Origin: Actinomycetaceae bacterium
Lineage (GTDB): Bacteria > Actinomycetota > Actinomycetes > Actinomycetales > Actinomycetaceae
NCBI GenBank assembly: GCA_030537615.1
Contig: JAUNVP010000003.1
Location: 62,001 to 126,000 of the forward strand
Length of the DNA stretch: 64,000 bases
Direction: 5' to 3'
Shown: positions 1-8,324 of the stretch, piece by piece
How positions within the stretch are numbered: position 1 is the first letter of the stretch
How the letters are laid out: every line of letters begins with the position of its first letter
Program-made: the position numbers and the translations under genes
The notes under the pieces: model-generated
What the model was told of the DNA's origin: nothing
The model's database searches: none
What the model saw: the letters and a program-made list of their open reading frames with translations, nothing else

Positions 1-562
1 TATCTCCGATTGATAGCAGTGCGCCGGGAACTTCAACCGGGAGATATACGACCGATTCGGGGCAGGCATCGGTTAAGTCCATATTCCCGCCGCTGGGGAA
101 ACTTGGCATAATCGTCGAACCGGTTCCGTCAGCCGGTGCGGTGCCGATACATCCGATCATGGGACGTTTGCTGGTGGAGATCGTGTCGGTGAGGCGAACC
201 TCGTCGCCCTCGATGGGAATCTGACGAGAGAACGACTCGTCTCCCATGCGCTCGGCGAGTGCCCCGGCTCCTGGGAGAGAAACCGACCAGCCGTAGTCCT
301 TCAGTACGATGTCGTGAATGGTGACGGCCAGAGCATCGCCAGGTTCAGCGCCTTCAACATAGACAGGGCCGGTCACCGGGTTAATCGTTGCGGTGACTTT
401 GTCGAGAGATCCGCGTTCATGAAGCTGCGCATACACTGCGTCGTCGGTTTCAAAACCGATTGTTTCGCCGGTACCGGCCTTGATCCTGAGGACGGGTTCA
501 ATCGATGCGTCGTATCCGGATTGGCCGTGGGACTTGCTTAAAAAATGATCCACATTAACCAC
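1..562 (-). CDS. Acetamidase/formamidase family protein (N-terminal part, runs off left edge)
   Basis: This is the first 187 or so codons of a gene reading leftwards out of the window. I translated it by hand. It starts at GTG 562 after a strong ribosome site AAGGAGT (566-572). The protein shows family marks of the FmdA/AmdA amidohydrolases: a GAEPGDALAVTI segment, a GCIGTAP segment, and a GGNMD motif followed by VVYLPVEVPGALLSIGD at the window edge. Family members hydrolyse formamide or acetamide to the acid and ammonia in the cytoplasm and depend on a metal. The remaining C-terminal half lies outside the window, so an intact enzyme cannot be confirmed. The substrate is inferred from the family only. 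Confidence 0.85.
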   Translation of the reverse strand, partial: MVNVDHFLSKSHGQSGYDASIEPVLRIKAGTGETIGFETDDAVYAQLHERGSLDKVTATINPVTGPVYVEGAEPGDALAVTIHDIVLKDYGWSVSLPGAGALAERMGDESFSRQIPIEGDEVRLTDTISTSKRPMIGCIGTAPADGTGSTIMPSFPSGGNMDLTDACPESVVYLPVEVPGALLSIGD

Positions 563-704
563 AGTTACTCCTTCAGTTGGTCTGTAGTAGGCGCAAGAGC
601 GCCTCTGCCCATGCTATCTAAAGGTGCACGTAACCGAGCAGTGAGTTCTACAGCCGGCAGAAGTAGGTGAGCGATTACAAGCGGATTGTTTCTCGCAGAC
701 AAGG

Positions 705-1898
705 CTATGAATCGAGCCACGCTCTCACGACGTCGCATACCCCGAGGGTCTTCTCCTCATTTTGTAGGGTCGGAAGATTGACCGCAGACGCAATCAAACG
801 TTTGGTCTGAGGAAGATCCTTCAACCCGGGATCGAAGTGATAGACGGAAGCGTTTTTAACTCCGGGGAAGAGGGCGGGGCGGTACCAGCGGCCGGGATAG
901 AAACCAGCGACAGTCAGAGCATCAAATAGGTCTTCAGGATCTCTCCCCAAGGCCAACTGATCCTGGGTCAAATAGATCGGAAACCGGACGAGTGCAGACT
1001 GCTTAGTGATGCGCGCAGGAATATCGATCAAACCCTCTAACTCGCGTGCATAGATCGCACCGGCCTCACGTCGAGTCTGCTCGATTTCCGATAGGTGTTG
1101 GAGTCCGCTGAGCATCTGTTCGAGAGTCCACTGTGATGGTTTGAGTGGAGATCGATCCATCTGACCGACCAGTTCTCGTTGGGCAATAGGGGGAAGGAAT
1201 ACCCCGGCTCTTTCAGCGATTGTCTTCAGCGGGCCGGCAATCCGACCGGGCAGACGGTTGAATACCCGAATCTCATTGAGATACGCCGGAGCTGCCATTT
1301 TCACCAGCATATTCGGGGGCGTCAGATTGCGTAACCGCTCGGCAATTGCCTGGCGCACTCGCTTATCCTCCATGTCAGGATTAAGCCAAATCGCTCCTCC
1401 GAACTTGGTGCGAAGCATCTTTTCAACCCCGAAGGAGTGGACCGAAACATCGGCCAGCGGCTCGCCCGTCACTCGATGCTTCGCCATGCGGGCCACGCAG
1501 TGGGCGCTATCTTCAACCAGAATGGCGCCCGCGTCATGGGCAATGCGTGAAAGCGCGGCGGTGGCTTCCTCATCAATAATCCCGAAAGTATGTTGCGCGA
1601 CGAGGGCGCGCAGATCGCTCGGCACCTCCACCAGTTCGGGGTCAATCGCGATCGAAGTGGGGCTAATATCCGCATACCGGGGGATAAGACCGGCCGAAAT
1701 AATCGGATTGACCGCCGTGGCGCAGGTATAAGCCTGCGTTACCACCTGGCCGGACCCACGAACGTCGCGAAGAGCACCAAAGACGATTTCCATGCCCGCT
1801 CGCGCACGAAAAACCAGGAACCAGTCTTCGGGTGACGTGCCGGTAATAGCACCGAGGGTTTTCTTTACGTCCGCGCTGGACTGGTAATACTTATTCAC
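705..1898 (-). CDS. DegT/DnrJ/EryC1/StrS-type PLP aminotransferase
   Basis: This 397-residue protein has the layout of the DegT sugar aminotransferase family. VEDSAHC (about residues 128-134) carries the aspartate that binds the pyridoxal nitrogen. HSFGVEK (about 154-160) ends in the likely Schiff-base lysine and is followed by a glycine pair in FGGAIW. The start is GTG 1898 with GGAGAG four bases upstream. The family usually transaminates nucleotide-linked keto-sugars for glycan or antibiotic synthesis, but the sequence is diverged and no sugar genes lie nearby. It is divergent from a FemABX gene and an ATP-grasp gene, so a cell-wall role is conceivable but is inference. The 185 nt separating it from the FemABX gene hold no convincing gene. 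Confidence 0.8.
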   Translation of the reverse strand: MNKYYQSSADVKKTLGAITGTSPEDWFLVFRARAGMEIVFGALRDVRGSGQVVTQAYTCATAVNPIISAGLIPRYADISPTSIAIDPELVEVPSDLRALVAQHTFGIIDEEATAALSRIAHDAGAILVEDSAHCVARMAKHRVTGEPLADVSVHSFGVEKMLRTKFGGAIWLNPDMEDKRVRQAIAERLRNLTPPNMLVKMAAPAYLNEIRVFNRLPGRIAGPLKTIAERAGVFLPPIAQRELVGQMDRSPLKPSQWTLEQMLSGLQHLSEIEQTRREAGAIYARELEGLIDIPARITKQSALVRFPIYLTQDQLALGRDPEDLFDALTVAGFYPGRWYRPALFPGVKNASVYHFDPGLKDLPQTKRLIASAVNLPTLQNEEKTLGVCDVVRAWLDS

Positions 1899-2083
1899 AA
1901 GACTCTCCTGCCGGACGATTACTCTGTTTGGCTAGCGGATGCGGCACACCACTGGATCGCGATGAATTCAGTTCCATTCCATAGTAGTAGGCCGCATCGG
2001 GAAATAGAGTGCGACAATACTTCGAAGCGTAAACACGTGTGGTAGCGTCGAAGAAAACTGCTAGATAGTGCGAGAAAACCGTC

Positions 2084-3118
2084 ATGCCGATCTTAGATAC
2101 AACCGACTCTTCCCTCGTTCAACGCTACAGCGAATTCGTTGAAAGCAGCCCCTGGGGGACTTTCCTCCAAGCGATAGCGTGGTCAGAGGTCAAAGACAAT
2201 TGGGATAGCGACTACATCTACCTAGAAGACGATGAATCGGGACAAATCCGCGGCGCCCTATCCATATTGTCAATCTCTAACGACGGTGAGCACGCCTTTC
2301 TCTACGCTCCGCGCGGCCCGGTGTGCGACCCGGCAGATATTGACACCGTGCGGGAGCTCATCGAAGAGGCCGAAGCCGTCGCTCACGCACGCAATGCTTT
2401 CCTACTACGCATGGACCCAGCGGTTGAATACAGTGACGACCTCGCGGAGCTCTACAGCAACCAGGACGGGATCGCTCTGCGTTCACGTACCGTCGCTACC
2501 AACGAAGGGGAGAAAGTCTTTTCTAACCCTCGCCGCAATATGATTCTCTCCATCGAGGGGCGAAGCCTGGAGGACATTATCGCGTCGTATCCGCGCAAAT
2601 TCCGCTACCAGATTCGCCGCACCTACAAGGACGGATTGGCCACTCGTCGCATCCAGTTCCACGACGAGGAGTTTGAGCGCGCCCTCGACACCTTCTACGA
2701 CCTCACCGTGCAGATGACCGAACGCAAGGGCATTACCCACCGGCCAAAAGACTATTTCCGCCGACTGATGAACGCATTCGCTGACAGTGCAACCATGCTC
2801 GAAACCTATGATGAAACCGGAGAAGTCCTCTCCTCCTGCATCGTCATCACCTACAACGACACGGCCTCCTACCTCTATGCTGCCAGTTCAGACAATAAGC
2901 GCCACCTGCAGCCGAGTGTGCAGATGACTACCGAAGCGATCGGTCTGACCATCGAAAAAGGTTTAGACCACTTCGATTTTGGAGGCGTGTATGGTTTCGA
3001 CGCTTCGGACGGACTGTACCTGTATAAGTCGAAATATACCGGCGCTGAAGGGTTGCACGAATATCTCGGTGAGATAGACGTGGTGTACAACGCGGCTATC
3101 TACCGCGATTTTATCTAG
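2084..3118 (+). CDS. FemABX-family aminoacyl/peptidyl transferase
   Basis: This 344-residue protein belongs to the FemABX (GNAT-like) family. Members use aminoacyl-tRNA to add residues to the stem-peptide lysine of lipid-linked peptidoglycan precursors at the cytoplasmic face. Visible marks are an early PWGTFLQAIAWSEV segment, YPRKFRYQIRRTYKDG in the middle, and the C-terminal DFGGVYGFDASDGLYLYKSK block, which is typical of the second GNAT fold. The ribosome site before ATG 2084 is weak. The next gene is an ATP-grasp ligase 84 nt downstream on the same strand. The pair resembles peptidoglycan cross-bridge machinery; which amino acid is added cannot be read from the sequence. Confidence 0.85.
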   Translation: MPILDTTDSSLVQRYSEFVESSPWGTFLQAIAWSEVKDNWDSDYIYLEDDESGQIRGALSILSISNDGEHAFLYAPRGPVCDPADIDTVRELIEEAEAVAHARNAFLLRMDPAVEYSDDLAELYSNQDGIALRSRTVATNEGEKVFSNPRRNMILSIEGRSLEDIIASYPRKFRYQIRRTYKDGLATRRIQFHDEEFERALDTFYDLTVQMTERKGITHRPKDYFRRLMNAFADSATMLETYDETGEVLSSCIVITYNDTASYLYAASSDNKRHLQPSVQMTTEAIGLTIEKGLDHFDFGGVYGFDASDGLYLYKSKYTGAEGLHEYLGEIDVVYNAAIYRDFI

Positions 3119-3202
3119 CGTCCCCGCCGCACTACCGGCAAGGACTTCAAGGGGGCTGATAAACTTCAGTTACCACCTTGATACAAGCTCCCGGAGGTCG
3201 TC

Positions 3203-4540
3203 ATTACTACCCCAAACGTACCGTTTCAACCGGTCATCGTCGGAACTGATCTGGGAGCGTATGCGTTAGCTCGCTCATTTAATGACATGTGGGGGGTGTG
3301 CCCCACGATGGTGACTACCCTCGTTCTTGGTCCCATTCAAAACTCTCGCATCCTCGAGATTCGCCACGTCGAAGGAGATGTCGCGCGGGAAACAGAAGGC
3401 CACCCTCCCCTTATTGCCGGTCTGTTGGAACTGGGACCCACCCTACAGGCGGACTATCCGGGTAAGACGCTCCTTTTGCTGGCCAACATTGACTCCAATG
3501 TCTGGGACATTCAGCGGTACGAAGCTGAACTCAGGGAATACTACACGTTCGCTTTCCCCTCACTCGACACTATTCGTACCACTAACTCGAAGACGGAATT
3601 CCCTCGGTTGGCTGAGAAATTCAATATGAGCGTTCCCACCACCGTGTCGTTTGATCTCAACGACGGGGCTGAGGCCGTTATTAGCCAACTGATGAACAGC
3701 GAAGCAGACTTCCCGTGGGTGGTTAAACCCGTCTACGGATACGGGTACGAGCGACTCTCGTGGCCGGGTAAAGCGAAAGTCTATACCGTTCACACGGTTG
3801 ATGAACTCGGCGAGCTCATCAACATGCTGATTGAGGCGACTCGCGATCATCCGCGTGCTCGTCAGTTCGTTGCGCAACCGCGCGTAGAAGGCAACGACTC
3901 GTACAACTTATCTATTACCGCTTACGTCGATAGCGCCGGCAAGGTCACTATGTTGGGATCCGCGCAGGTGCTACTCGAAGACCACACGCCCTCCGCACTC
4001 GGCAACCCCGCCGCGATGATTACCGAGCGATACCCGGCGCTCTACGAACAGGTCACGAGATTCCTCGAAGGTGTCGACTGGCACGGGTTTGCGAACTTCG
4101 ATGTCAAAGTTGATTCGCGCACCGGACAGGCGTATTTCTTCGAAGTGAATCCGCGCATCGGCCGCAATCTGTACTACAACACTGCCGCCGGCTTAAATCC
4201 GATGACGTTCTTAGTTGACGACGTGATCTATGGTCGATCAGTTGAGCTTGAACAAATTCCTGAACGAATCTACTACTCATACTTGCCAAAGCACCTCGTC
4301 CTCCACTATGTCGATTCGGAGATGGCGAAGAAGATCGAGTATCTGCATCGCGCGAATCGAGTTGTTCATCCGCTGCTCAACCCCGCTGAGCGTGACCTGT
4401 CCATTCGGGCGGCCAAACGGGAAGCGTATATTCGCCTATCGACGCAAAAGCACTGGCTCAAATTCCGTCGAAACTTCCCCGTCGAGGACTATCGAAAACT
4501 CGGGGACACGTCATTTGATAGTGGGCCGTTGCGTCGATAG
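3203..4540 (+). CDS. ATP-grasp carboxylate-amine ligase, probable ATT start
   Basis: This is an ATP-grasp ligase of the D-aspartate ligase-like/carboxylate-amine ligase kind. WVVKPVYGYGYERLSW looks like the nucleotide-binding strand, and the FFEVNPRIGRN segment (4138-4170) carries the metal-binding Glu and Asn. The first in-frame ATG is 3287, but the reading frame stays open upstream to a TGA at 3178. The 28 codons before 3287 encode PVIVGTDLGAYALARSFND, the usual pre-ATP-grasp N-terminal strand. The only plausible start there is ATT 3203, five bases after GGAGG (3193-3197), giving 445 residues. Following a FemABX gene, it may activate an amino acid for the peptidoglycan bridge (inference). 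It ends 18 nt from the convergent CPBP gene. Confidence 0.8.
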   Translation: MTTPNVPFQPVIVGTDLGAYALARSFNDMWGVCPTMVTTLVLGPIQNSRILEIRHVEGDVARETEGHPPLIAGLLELGPTLQADYPGKTLLLLANIDSNVWDIQRYEAELREYYTFAFPSLDTIRTTNSKTEFPRLAEKFNMSVPTTVSFDLNDGAEAVISQLMNSEADFPWVVKPVYGYGYERLSWPGKAKVYTVHTVDELGELINMLIEATRDHPRARQFVAQPRVEGNDSYNLSITAYVDSAGKVTMLGSAQVLLEDHTPSALGNPAAMITERYPALYEQVTRFLEGVDWHGFANFDVKVDSRTGQAYFFEVNPRIGRNLYYNTAAGLNPMTFLVDDVIYGRSVELEQIPERIYYSYLPKHLVLHYVDSEMAKKIEYLHRANRVVHPLLNPAERDLSIRAAKREAYIRLSTQKHWLKFRRNFPVEDYRKLGDTSFDSGPLRR

Positions 4541-4558
4541 GCAAAGCCAAATCAGTGA

Positions 4559-5359
4559 TTATGCGGCTGCGAGACGCTTGCGGTAGAGCCGGTAGGCCAG
4601 GAGTGTAGCCGGAAGCATGATGGCGATCTGGATAATCATTCCGTTAAGCGGAATGTCTGCTGGAGTTGCTGCGCTTGTCGTTGGGGCGATGAACACGTCG
4701 GTGATGCCGCCGAAGAAGTTGAAGATGGCGTGCAAAACGATGGCGACGAGTAAATCTTTCGTCAGGTAGTAGATAACCCCGATGAGAGTAGCTAGGCAGA
4801 AAGTGTAGACAACCTGCGTGAGAGTACCGAGCACGAAATACGGTTTATCAATGAGGTTGGCAAAATGGATCAGAGCGAAAATCCCCGACGATAGCACGAT
4901 CGCTTTCCACACCCCGGCCGGCGAGGTTCCGTAGCGGTCGACGAGGAGGTTCTGGATCGTTCCGCGGCAGAGAATTTCCTCAAATAGGGCTGTCGTACAA
5001 GTGACTGCCAAGTAAATACCAATCGTACCCAGGGCTGGCGTAACGACTTGATCTTTAGGGATTGAAACGTAGAAAAGGCCGGCTAAAGTGAGGGCGGCTA
5101 CGATCAGGTACCAGCCGAGCGTGACAACTGCCGGTAGTTTCGATCCGAAATGGTCGAAAGCCTTTTTCTGTCCGAGCAGCACCAGCATAACGACGGCGGT
5201 CACTAGTGGAATGACGTAATAGAGAAGAGTTTTAGCCGCAGTGGTGGAGGGAGGGCCGAAAATCTGTCCGGATATCCACAAGCTGCCAACGCCGATTACG
5301 GCGACCAGAATGCCCAGAGGGAAAGCAAACCGCATAGGTGAGGACTGGTTTTGATACAC
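4559..5359 (-). CDS. CPBP-family intramembrane glutamic protease
   Basis: This 266-residue protein has about seven hydrophobic segments and the three CPBP (CAAX protease/bacteriocin-processing, Abi) motifs. These are FEEILCRG with Glu127-Glu128 and Arg132, FALIHF with His165, and HAIFN with His210 and Asn214. Family members cleave peptide bonds within the membrane. In bacteria they are linked to bacteriocin self-immunity or maturation, but no bacteriocin gene is visible here. The start is GTG 5359, preceded by AAGGTGA. It is convergent with the ATP-grasp gene. The substrate is unknown. Confidence 0.85.
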   Translation of the reverse strand: MYQNQSSPMRFAFPLGILVAVIGVGSLWISGQIFGPPSTTAAKTLLYYVIPLVTAVVMLVLLGQKKAFDHFGSKLPAVVTLGWYLIVAALTLAGLFYVSIPKDQVVTPALGTIGIYLAVTCTTALFEEILCRGTIQNLLVDRYGTSPAGVWKAIVLSSGIFALIHFANLIDKPYFVLGTLTQVVYTFCLATLIGVIYYLTKDLLVAIVLHAIFNFFGGITDVFIAPTTSAATPADIPLNGMIIQIAIMLPATLLAYRLYRKRLAAA

Positions 5360-5538
5360 GAAGATGTCACCTTCAGTAATTGAAAGAAGATTGATTATTG
5401 CGCATCTAAAATAGCGCGATCCTTCAGACGATAGCTACATTGTTGAACAGAATTACACTGCAGTCTACCGCCGCCAACCGAGCTCGCTAGGGGGCGAAAA
5501 TTGGTACAGTGCTAATACATCAAGACAGTGAGGTCTCC

Positions 5539-5991
5539 ATGTACCGTAAAGCGAAGTTGATAGCACTCTCGACGGGAGTATTTATCTCGGCCTTTTTGTG
5601 CACCCTAGTGCTGACTGTGCACGGGACATTACCGGGTACCTCTTCGTCAGATACGGCTAGTTCTTTTGATGTCGACCGTGCCCACAGAGCCAGCATGATT
5701 GGCCAATACGGGGGCTGGATAGCACTCGTGGTCGGTCTGTTTTGTCTGTGGCGTCTCATGCTCAAACGGGTGAAATATTCGCTGGCTATGACACGGGGAA
5801 CACTCTTGGCCTGCGTTCTTATAGCACTTCCCCTATCTGTTCTGTTGGGGCTCGTCGTCTACCCGAAAGCGGAATTCCTCTGGCAGCCATTCGTTGGCGG
5901 TACGCTGATACTCGCTTTGTCCCTCGGAGTCGTTTACCTATTTGCAGCGGAAGAAATCCAAGGAACGGACGTCGTCGCAGCATCAAGCTAG
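5539..5991 (+). CDS. Small four-helix membrane protein, unknown function
   Basis: This is a roughly 150-residue protein that I do not recognise. Four hydrophobic stretches are visible: near the N-terminus after MYRKAKLIA, around GGWIALVVGLFCLW, around LLACVLIALPLSVLLGLVV, and around GTLILALSLGVVYLF. A short extracellular or cytoplasmic loop rich in Ser, Thr and Asp follows helix 1. I chose ATG 5539 because GAGG sits five bases before it. An in-frame GTG at 5509 would add ten polar residues and lacks a ribosome site. The next gene on the same strand begins 69 nt later. No catalytic motif is apparent. Confidence 0.6.
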   Translation: MYRKAKLIALSTGVFISAFLCTLVLTVHGTLPGTSSSDTASSFDVDRAHRASMIGQYGGWIALVVGLFCLWRLMLKRVKYSLAMTRGTLLACVLIALPLSVLLGLVVYPKAEFLWQPFVGGTLILALSLGVVYLFAAEEIQGTDVVAASS

Positions 5992-6048
5992 TTGACCACA
6001 GAGCAAACCACAATTGGTCAAGATCGTAAAGCCGACTTCATCAGTCGT

Positions 6049-6054
6049 TACCAT
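6049..6054 (+). promoter_or_regulatory. Possible -10 hexamer for a leaderless transcript
   Basis: TACCAT fits the TANNNT pattern and lies six bases before ATG 6061, which has no ribosome site. The spacing would place transcription initiation at the start codon. No good -35 is visible. Confidence 0.35.
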
Positions 6055-6060
6055 GAACCC

Positions 6061-6399
6061 ATGAGCATTATCGTTACGAATGAAATTACTGTTCCTGCCG
6101 AACGTGGAGAAGCTGTCGCCGCGAAGTTCAAAGAGAATTCGCAGGGCCTCGACGGTCGCGATGGCTTCGAAGGTTTCGAACTGTGCCGCCCGACCTCACC
6201 GGATGACGATCGGTGGCTAGTCATCACTCGCTGGCGGGACGAGGCAGCCTATGAAGCGTGGCGCGAGAGCCGCCACTACGGGCACTCACACCCCAAGACC
6301 GGACCGCACGGAGAAAAACCCAAAACGGTGAAAGGTGTCGACGCGAACTCGGTAGTCCGCCACTACGACATCGCCCTCACAGTTGACGGAGCGAACTGA
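6061..6399 (+). CDS. IsdG/HmoB/MhuD-type heme-degrading monooxygenase
   Basis: This 112-residue protein of the antibiotic-biosynthesis-monooxygenase fold starts at ATG 6061 (MSIIVTNEITV). Counting from there, Asn7, Trp67 and His77 fall at the positions of the catalytic triad known for staphylococcal IsdG. That supports heme degradation with iron release in the cytoplasm rather than quinone or antibiotic chemistry. A longer form from TTG 5992 is possible, but the triad numbering, the family length and a -10-like box favour 6061. The TGA stop is followed at once by the ribosome site of the methyltransferase gene, so the two are probably co-transcribed. Heme degradation is inferred from these residues; an ABM protein of another function is the alternative. 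Confidence 0.75.
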   Translation: MSIIVTNEITVPAERGEAVAAKFKENSQGLDGRDGFEGFELCRPTSPDDDRWLVITRWRDEAAYEAWRESRHYGHSHPKTGPHGEKPKTVKGVDANSVVRHYDIALTVDGAN

Positions 6400-6406
6400 G
6401 GTTATC

Positions 6407-7045
6407 TTGGCTACCTGGGATGAGCGATACCGGCAGGCTTCCAAGGACGGGAGCACGCTGTTTAGTACAGAGCCTTCTCAGGCGGTCAAGCGGGCGCTAT
6501 CCCACGTTAAGATCCTCACTCGACATCGCCCCCATGCCATTGATGTTGGAGCTGGCGAAGGTCGTCATAGTGCCTACCTCGCCGAGCTCGGATACCTTGT
6601 CACCGCACTTGAACCCAGTGGGGAGGGTATCCGTACGGGACAAATGATCCATTCGACACCGGCGATTGAATGGGTGCACGCCGATACTCGGGGTTGGACA
6701 CCGGATGAACTCGTTGATCTTGTTCTCATCGCCTACCTCCACCCGATCGGACTATCGATTGAGGAGGTCCTTCGCGACGTGCACGGGTGGATCAAACCAG
6801 GTGGATGGTTGGCACTGGCAGGACATTCGCGCGCTCAGTTCGGGTTACCCGTTCCTGGCCCCAAGGACGCTGACCGCCTGTGGGAACTTGAGTCCGTCAA
6901 ATCGGACCTCGTAGCTTCGGGATACGAACTCGTCTACGCGGACGATATTCCTCGCCGCGACAAGGAACACTGTGCCGAAACCGTTGATTCCAATTCGCCT
7001 TTACCGATCGACACGATCATCACTGCGAATAAGATCGAGCCATAG
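6407..7045 (+). CDS. Class I SAM-dependent methyltransferase
   Basis: This 212-residue protein carries AIDVGAGEGRHSAYLAELGY, a textbook motif I for S-adenosylmethionine binding. It is followed by TALEPSGEG (acidic end of strand 2) and HGWIKPGGWLALAGHS (post-motif III). Length and order fit the small YcgJ/UbiE-like Rossmann methyltransferases. I prefer TTG 6407, five bases after GAGG, over TTG 6383, which would lie inside the upstream gene. The conserved WDERY beginning supports this. The substrate is unknown. It sits between a heme-degrading enzyme and an MFS transporter, all on the plus strand. Confidence 0.75.
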   Translation: MATWDERYRQASKDGSTLFSTEPSQAVKRALSHVKILTRHRPHAIDVGAGEGRHSAYLAELGYLVTALEPSGEGIRTGQMIHSTPAIEWVHADTRGWTPDELVDLVLIAYLHPIGLSIEEVLRDVHGWIKPGGWLALAGHSRAQFGLPVPGPKDADRLWELESVKSDLVASGYELVYADDIPRRDKEHCAETVDSNSPLPIDTIITANKIEP

Positions 7046-7082
7046 TTCGCTTTTCGCCTTACAGTAGGGCGAGGAGGAACGC

Positions 7083-8324
7083 ATGTCTCAAACGCCTGAT
7101 AAGCCGGTTTTGTGGACGCCGAGTTTTATCCTGCTCACCATCTCCAATTTCGGTCTCGCCATGGCGTTCTTCGCGCTCATGGCGACGATGGCCGCCTATG
7201 CAGTGACGGAGTTTGCTGCCTCAAATACCGAATCTGGATTCGTCAATTCAGTCTTTATCCTCGGCGCAATGGCCGCTCGTATCGGAGCGGGGCGTGCGAT
7301 TGAACTCAAAGGCTATAAGCCGGTCATGGTCATCGCTCTCATCGTTCATCTCATCGCTATCGCCAGCTACATCATTGCTCCGAACCTGCTCGTCACCCTC
7401 ATTGTTCGCTCCCTCCACGGCCTTGGATTTGGCTTTTCTCAAACCGCCGTCGGTGGGACTGTGATGGCCCATGTTCCTCCTGAACGTCGGGGAGAAGGAT
7501 CCGGGTGGTACACGACGGGGATGAGTATCGGCAGTGGGCTCGCACCTTTCCTCAGCCTGGCACTCTACAACTCGCACTGGGGGCAAGACGGTGTATTCAT
7601 ACTGACTACTGCCGTCGCCGTCATGTCGTTGATCACCGCATTGGGTGCCGTGCGCTTTGTTGATGACAATGCCGGCATTGTTTCACGTGAAACATCTCTT
7701 CCATCGATTCACCCAACACCGGGGCGGCGCATCCGACCTCGTCCCGTATCGCTCGAAGGTTTCTTCGATCAGCGGGCATTCCCGATTGGAGCAGTTGTCG
7801 CACTGTCAGCTTTTACATTTGCGGCAACGATTACATTCCTCGATGGTTACGCTAAATCAGTTGGATTAGAGCGCGCCGCCGCCTGGTATTTCGTCGTCTA
7901 CGCTGGGGTTATTCTCGTGTCACGTCCGGTCGCGGGGATGATCCAGGATCGATTCGGCGACGACATCATTATGATTCCGCTGACTCTGTCAGTTATAGGT
8001 GGCATGGTAATTACCGCGTATGCATCCAGTGGGTGGGTGTTACTCGTCGGAGCGGCAGTTCTCGGACTGGGGTACGGGACAATTGTGTCCGCAGGACAGG
8101 CGATGGCGGTACACGCCGTCGGTGCGACTCGGGCAGGACTCGCGGTCTCGTCCTACTTCCTGCTCGTCGACTTTGGCACCGGTATCGCACCAGTTATCCT
8201 CGGTAGTTTGCTTGATCCGCTTGGATACCGGTCGATGTTTCTCGTTGCGGCAGCAATGGCCGTGCTCGCCCTCGTCTTTTATCTCACGGTTGCCCGGCAC
8301 CGAAACCATGAAAGCGGAGACTAG
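7083..8324 (+). CDS. MFS transporter
   Basis: This 413-residue protein has about 12 hydrophobic segments and a central charged loop. A typical major facilitator loop 2-3 is visible (GAGRAIELKGYKPVMV). The start ATG 7083 follows the strong ribosome site GAGGAGGAA. Proton-driven export or uptake of a small molecule is expected, but sequence alone does not show the substrate. Its end overlaps the convergent ABC ATPase gene by four bases (8321-8324). It may be co-transcribed with the methyltransferase 37 nt upstream. Confidence 0.85.
   Translation: MSQTPDKPVLWTPSFILLTISNFGLAMAFFALMATMAAYAVTEFAASNTESGFVNSVFILGAMAARIGAGRAIELKGYKPVMVIALIVHLIAIASYIIAPNLLVTLIVRSLHGLGFGFSQTAVGGTVMAHVPPERRGEGSGWYTTGMSIGSGLAPFLSLALYNSHWGQDGVFILTTAVAVMSLITALGAVRFVDDNAGIVSRETSLPSIHPTPGRRIRPRPVSLEGFFDQRAFPIGAVVALSAFTFAATITFLDGYAKSVGLERAAAWYFVVYAGVILVSRPVAGMIQDRFGDDIIMIPLTLSVIGGMVITAYASSGWVLLVGAAVLGLGYGTIVSAGQAMAVHAVGATRAGLAVSSYFLLVDFGTGIAPVILGSLLDPLGYRSMFLVAAAMAVLALVFYLTVARHRNHESGD

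Noticed and set aside
1891..2085. 64-codon minus-strand open frame between the DegT and FemABX genes
   Set aside because: No ribosome site or motif; it overlaps both gene starts and probably covers the divergent promoters.
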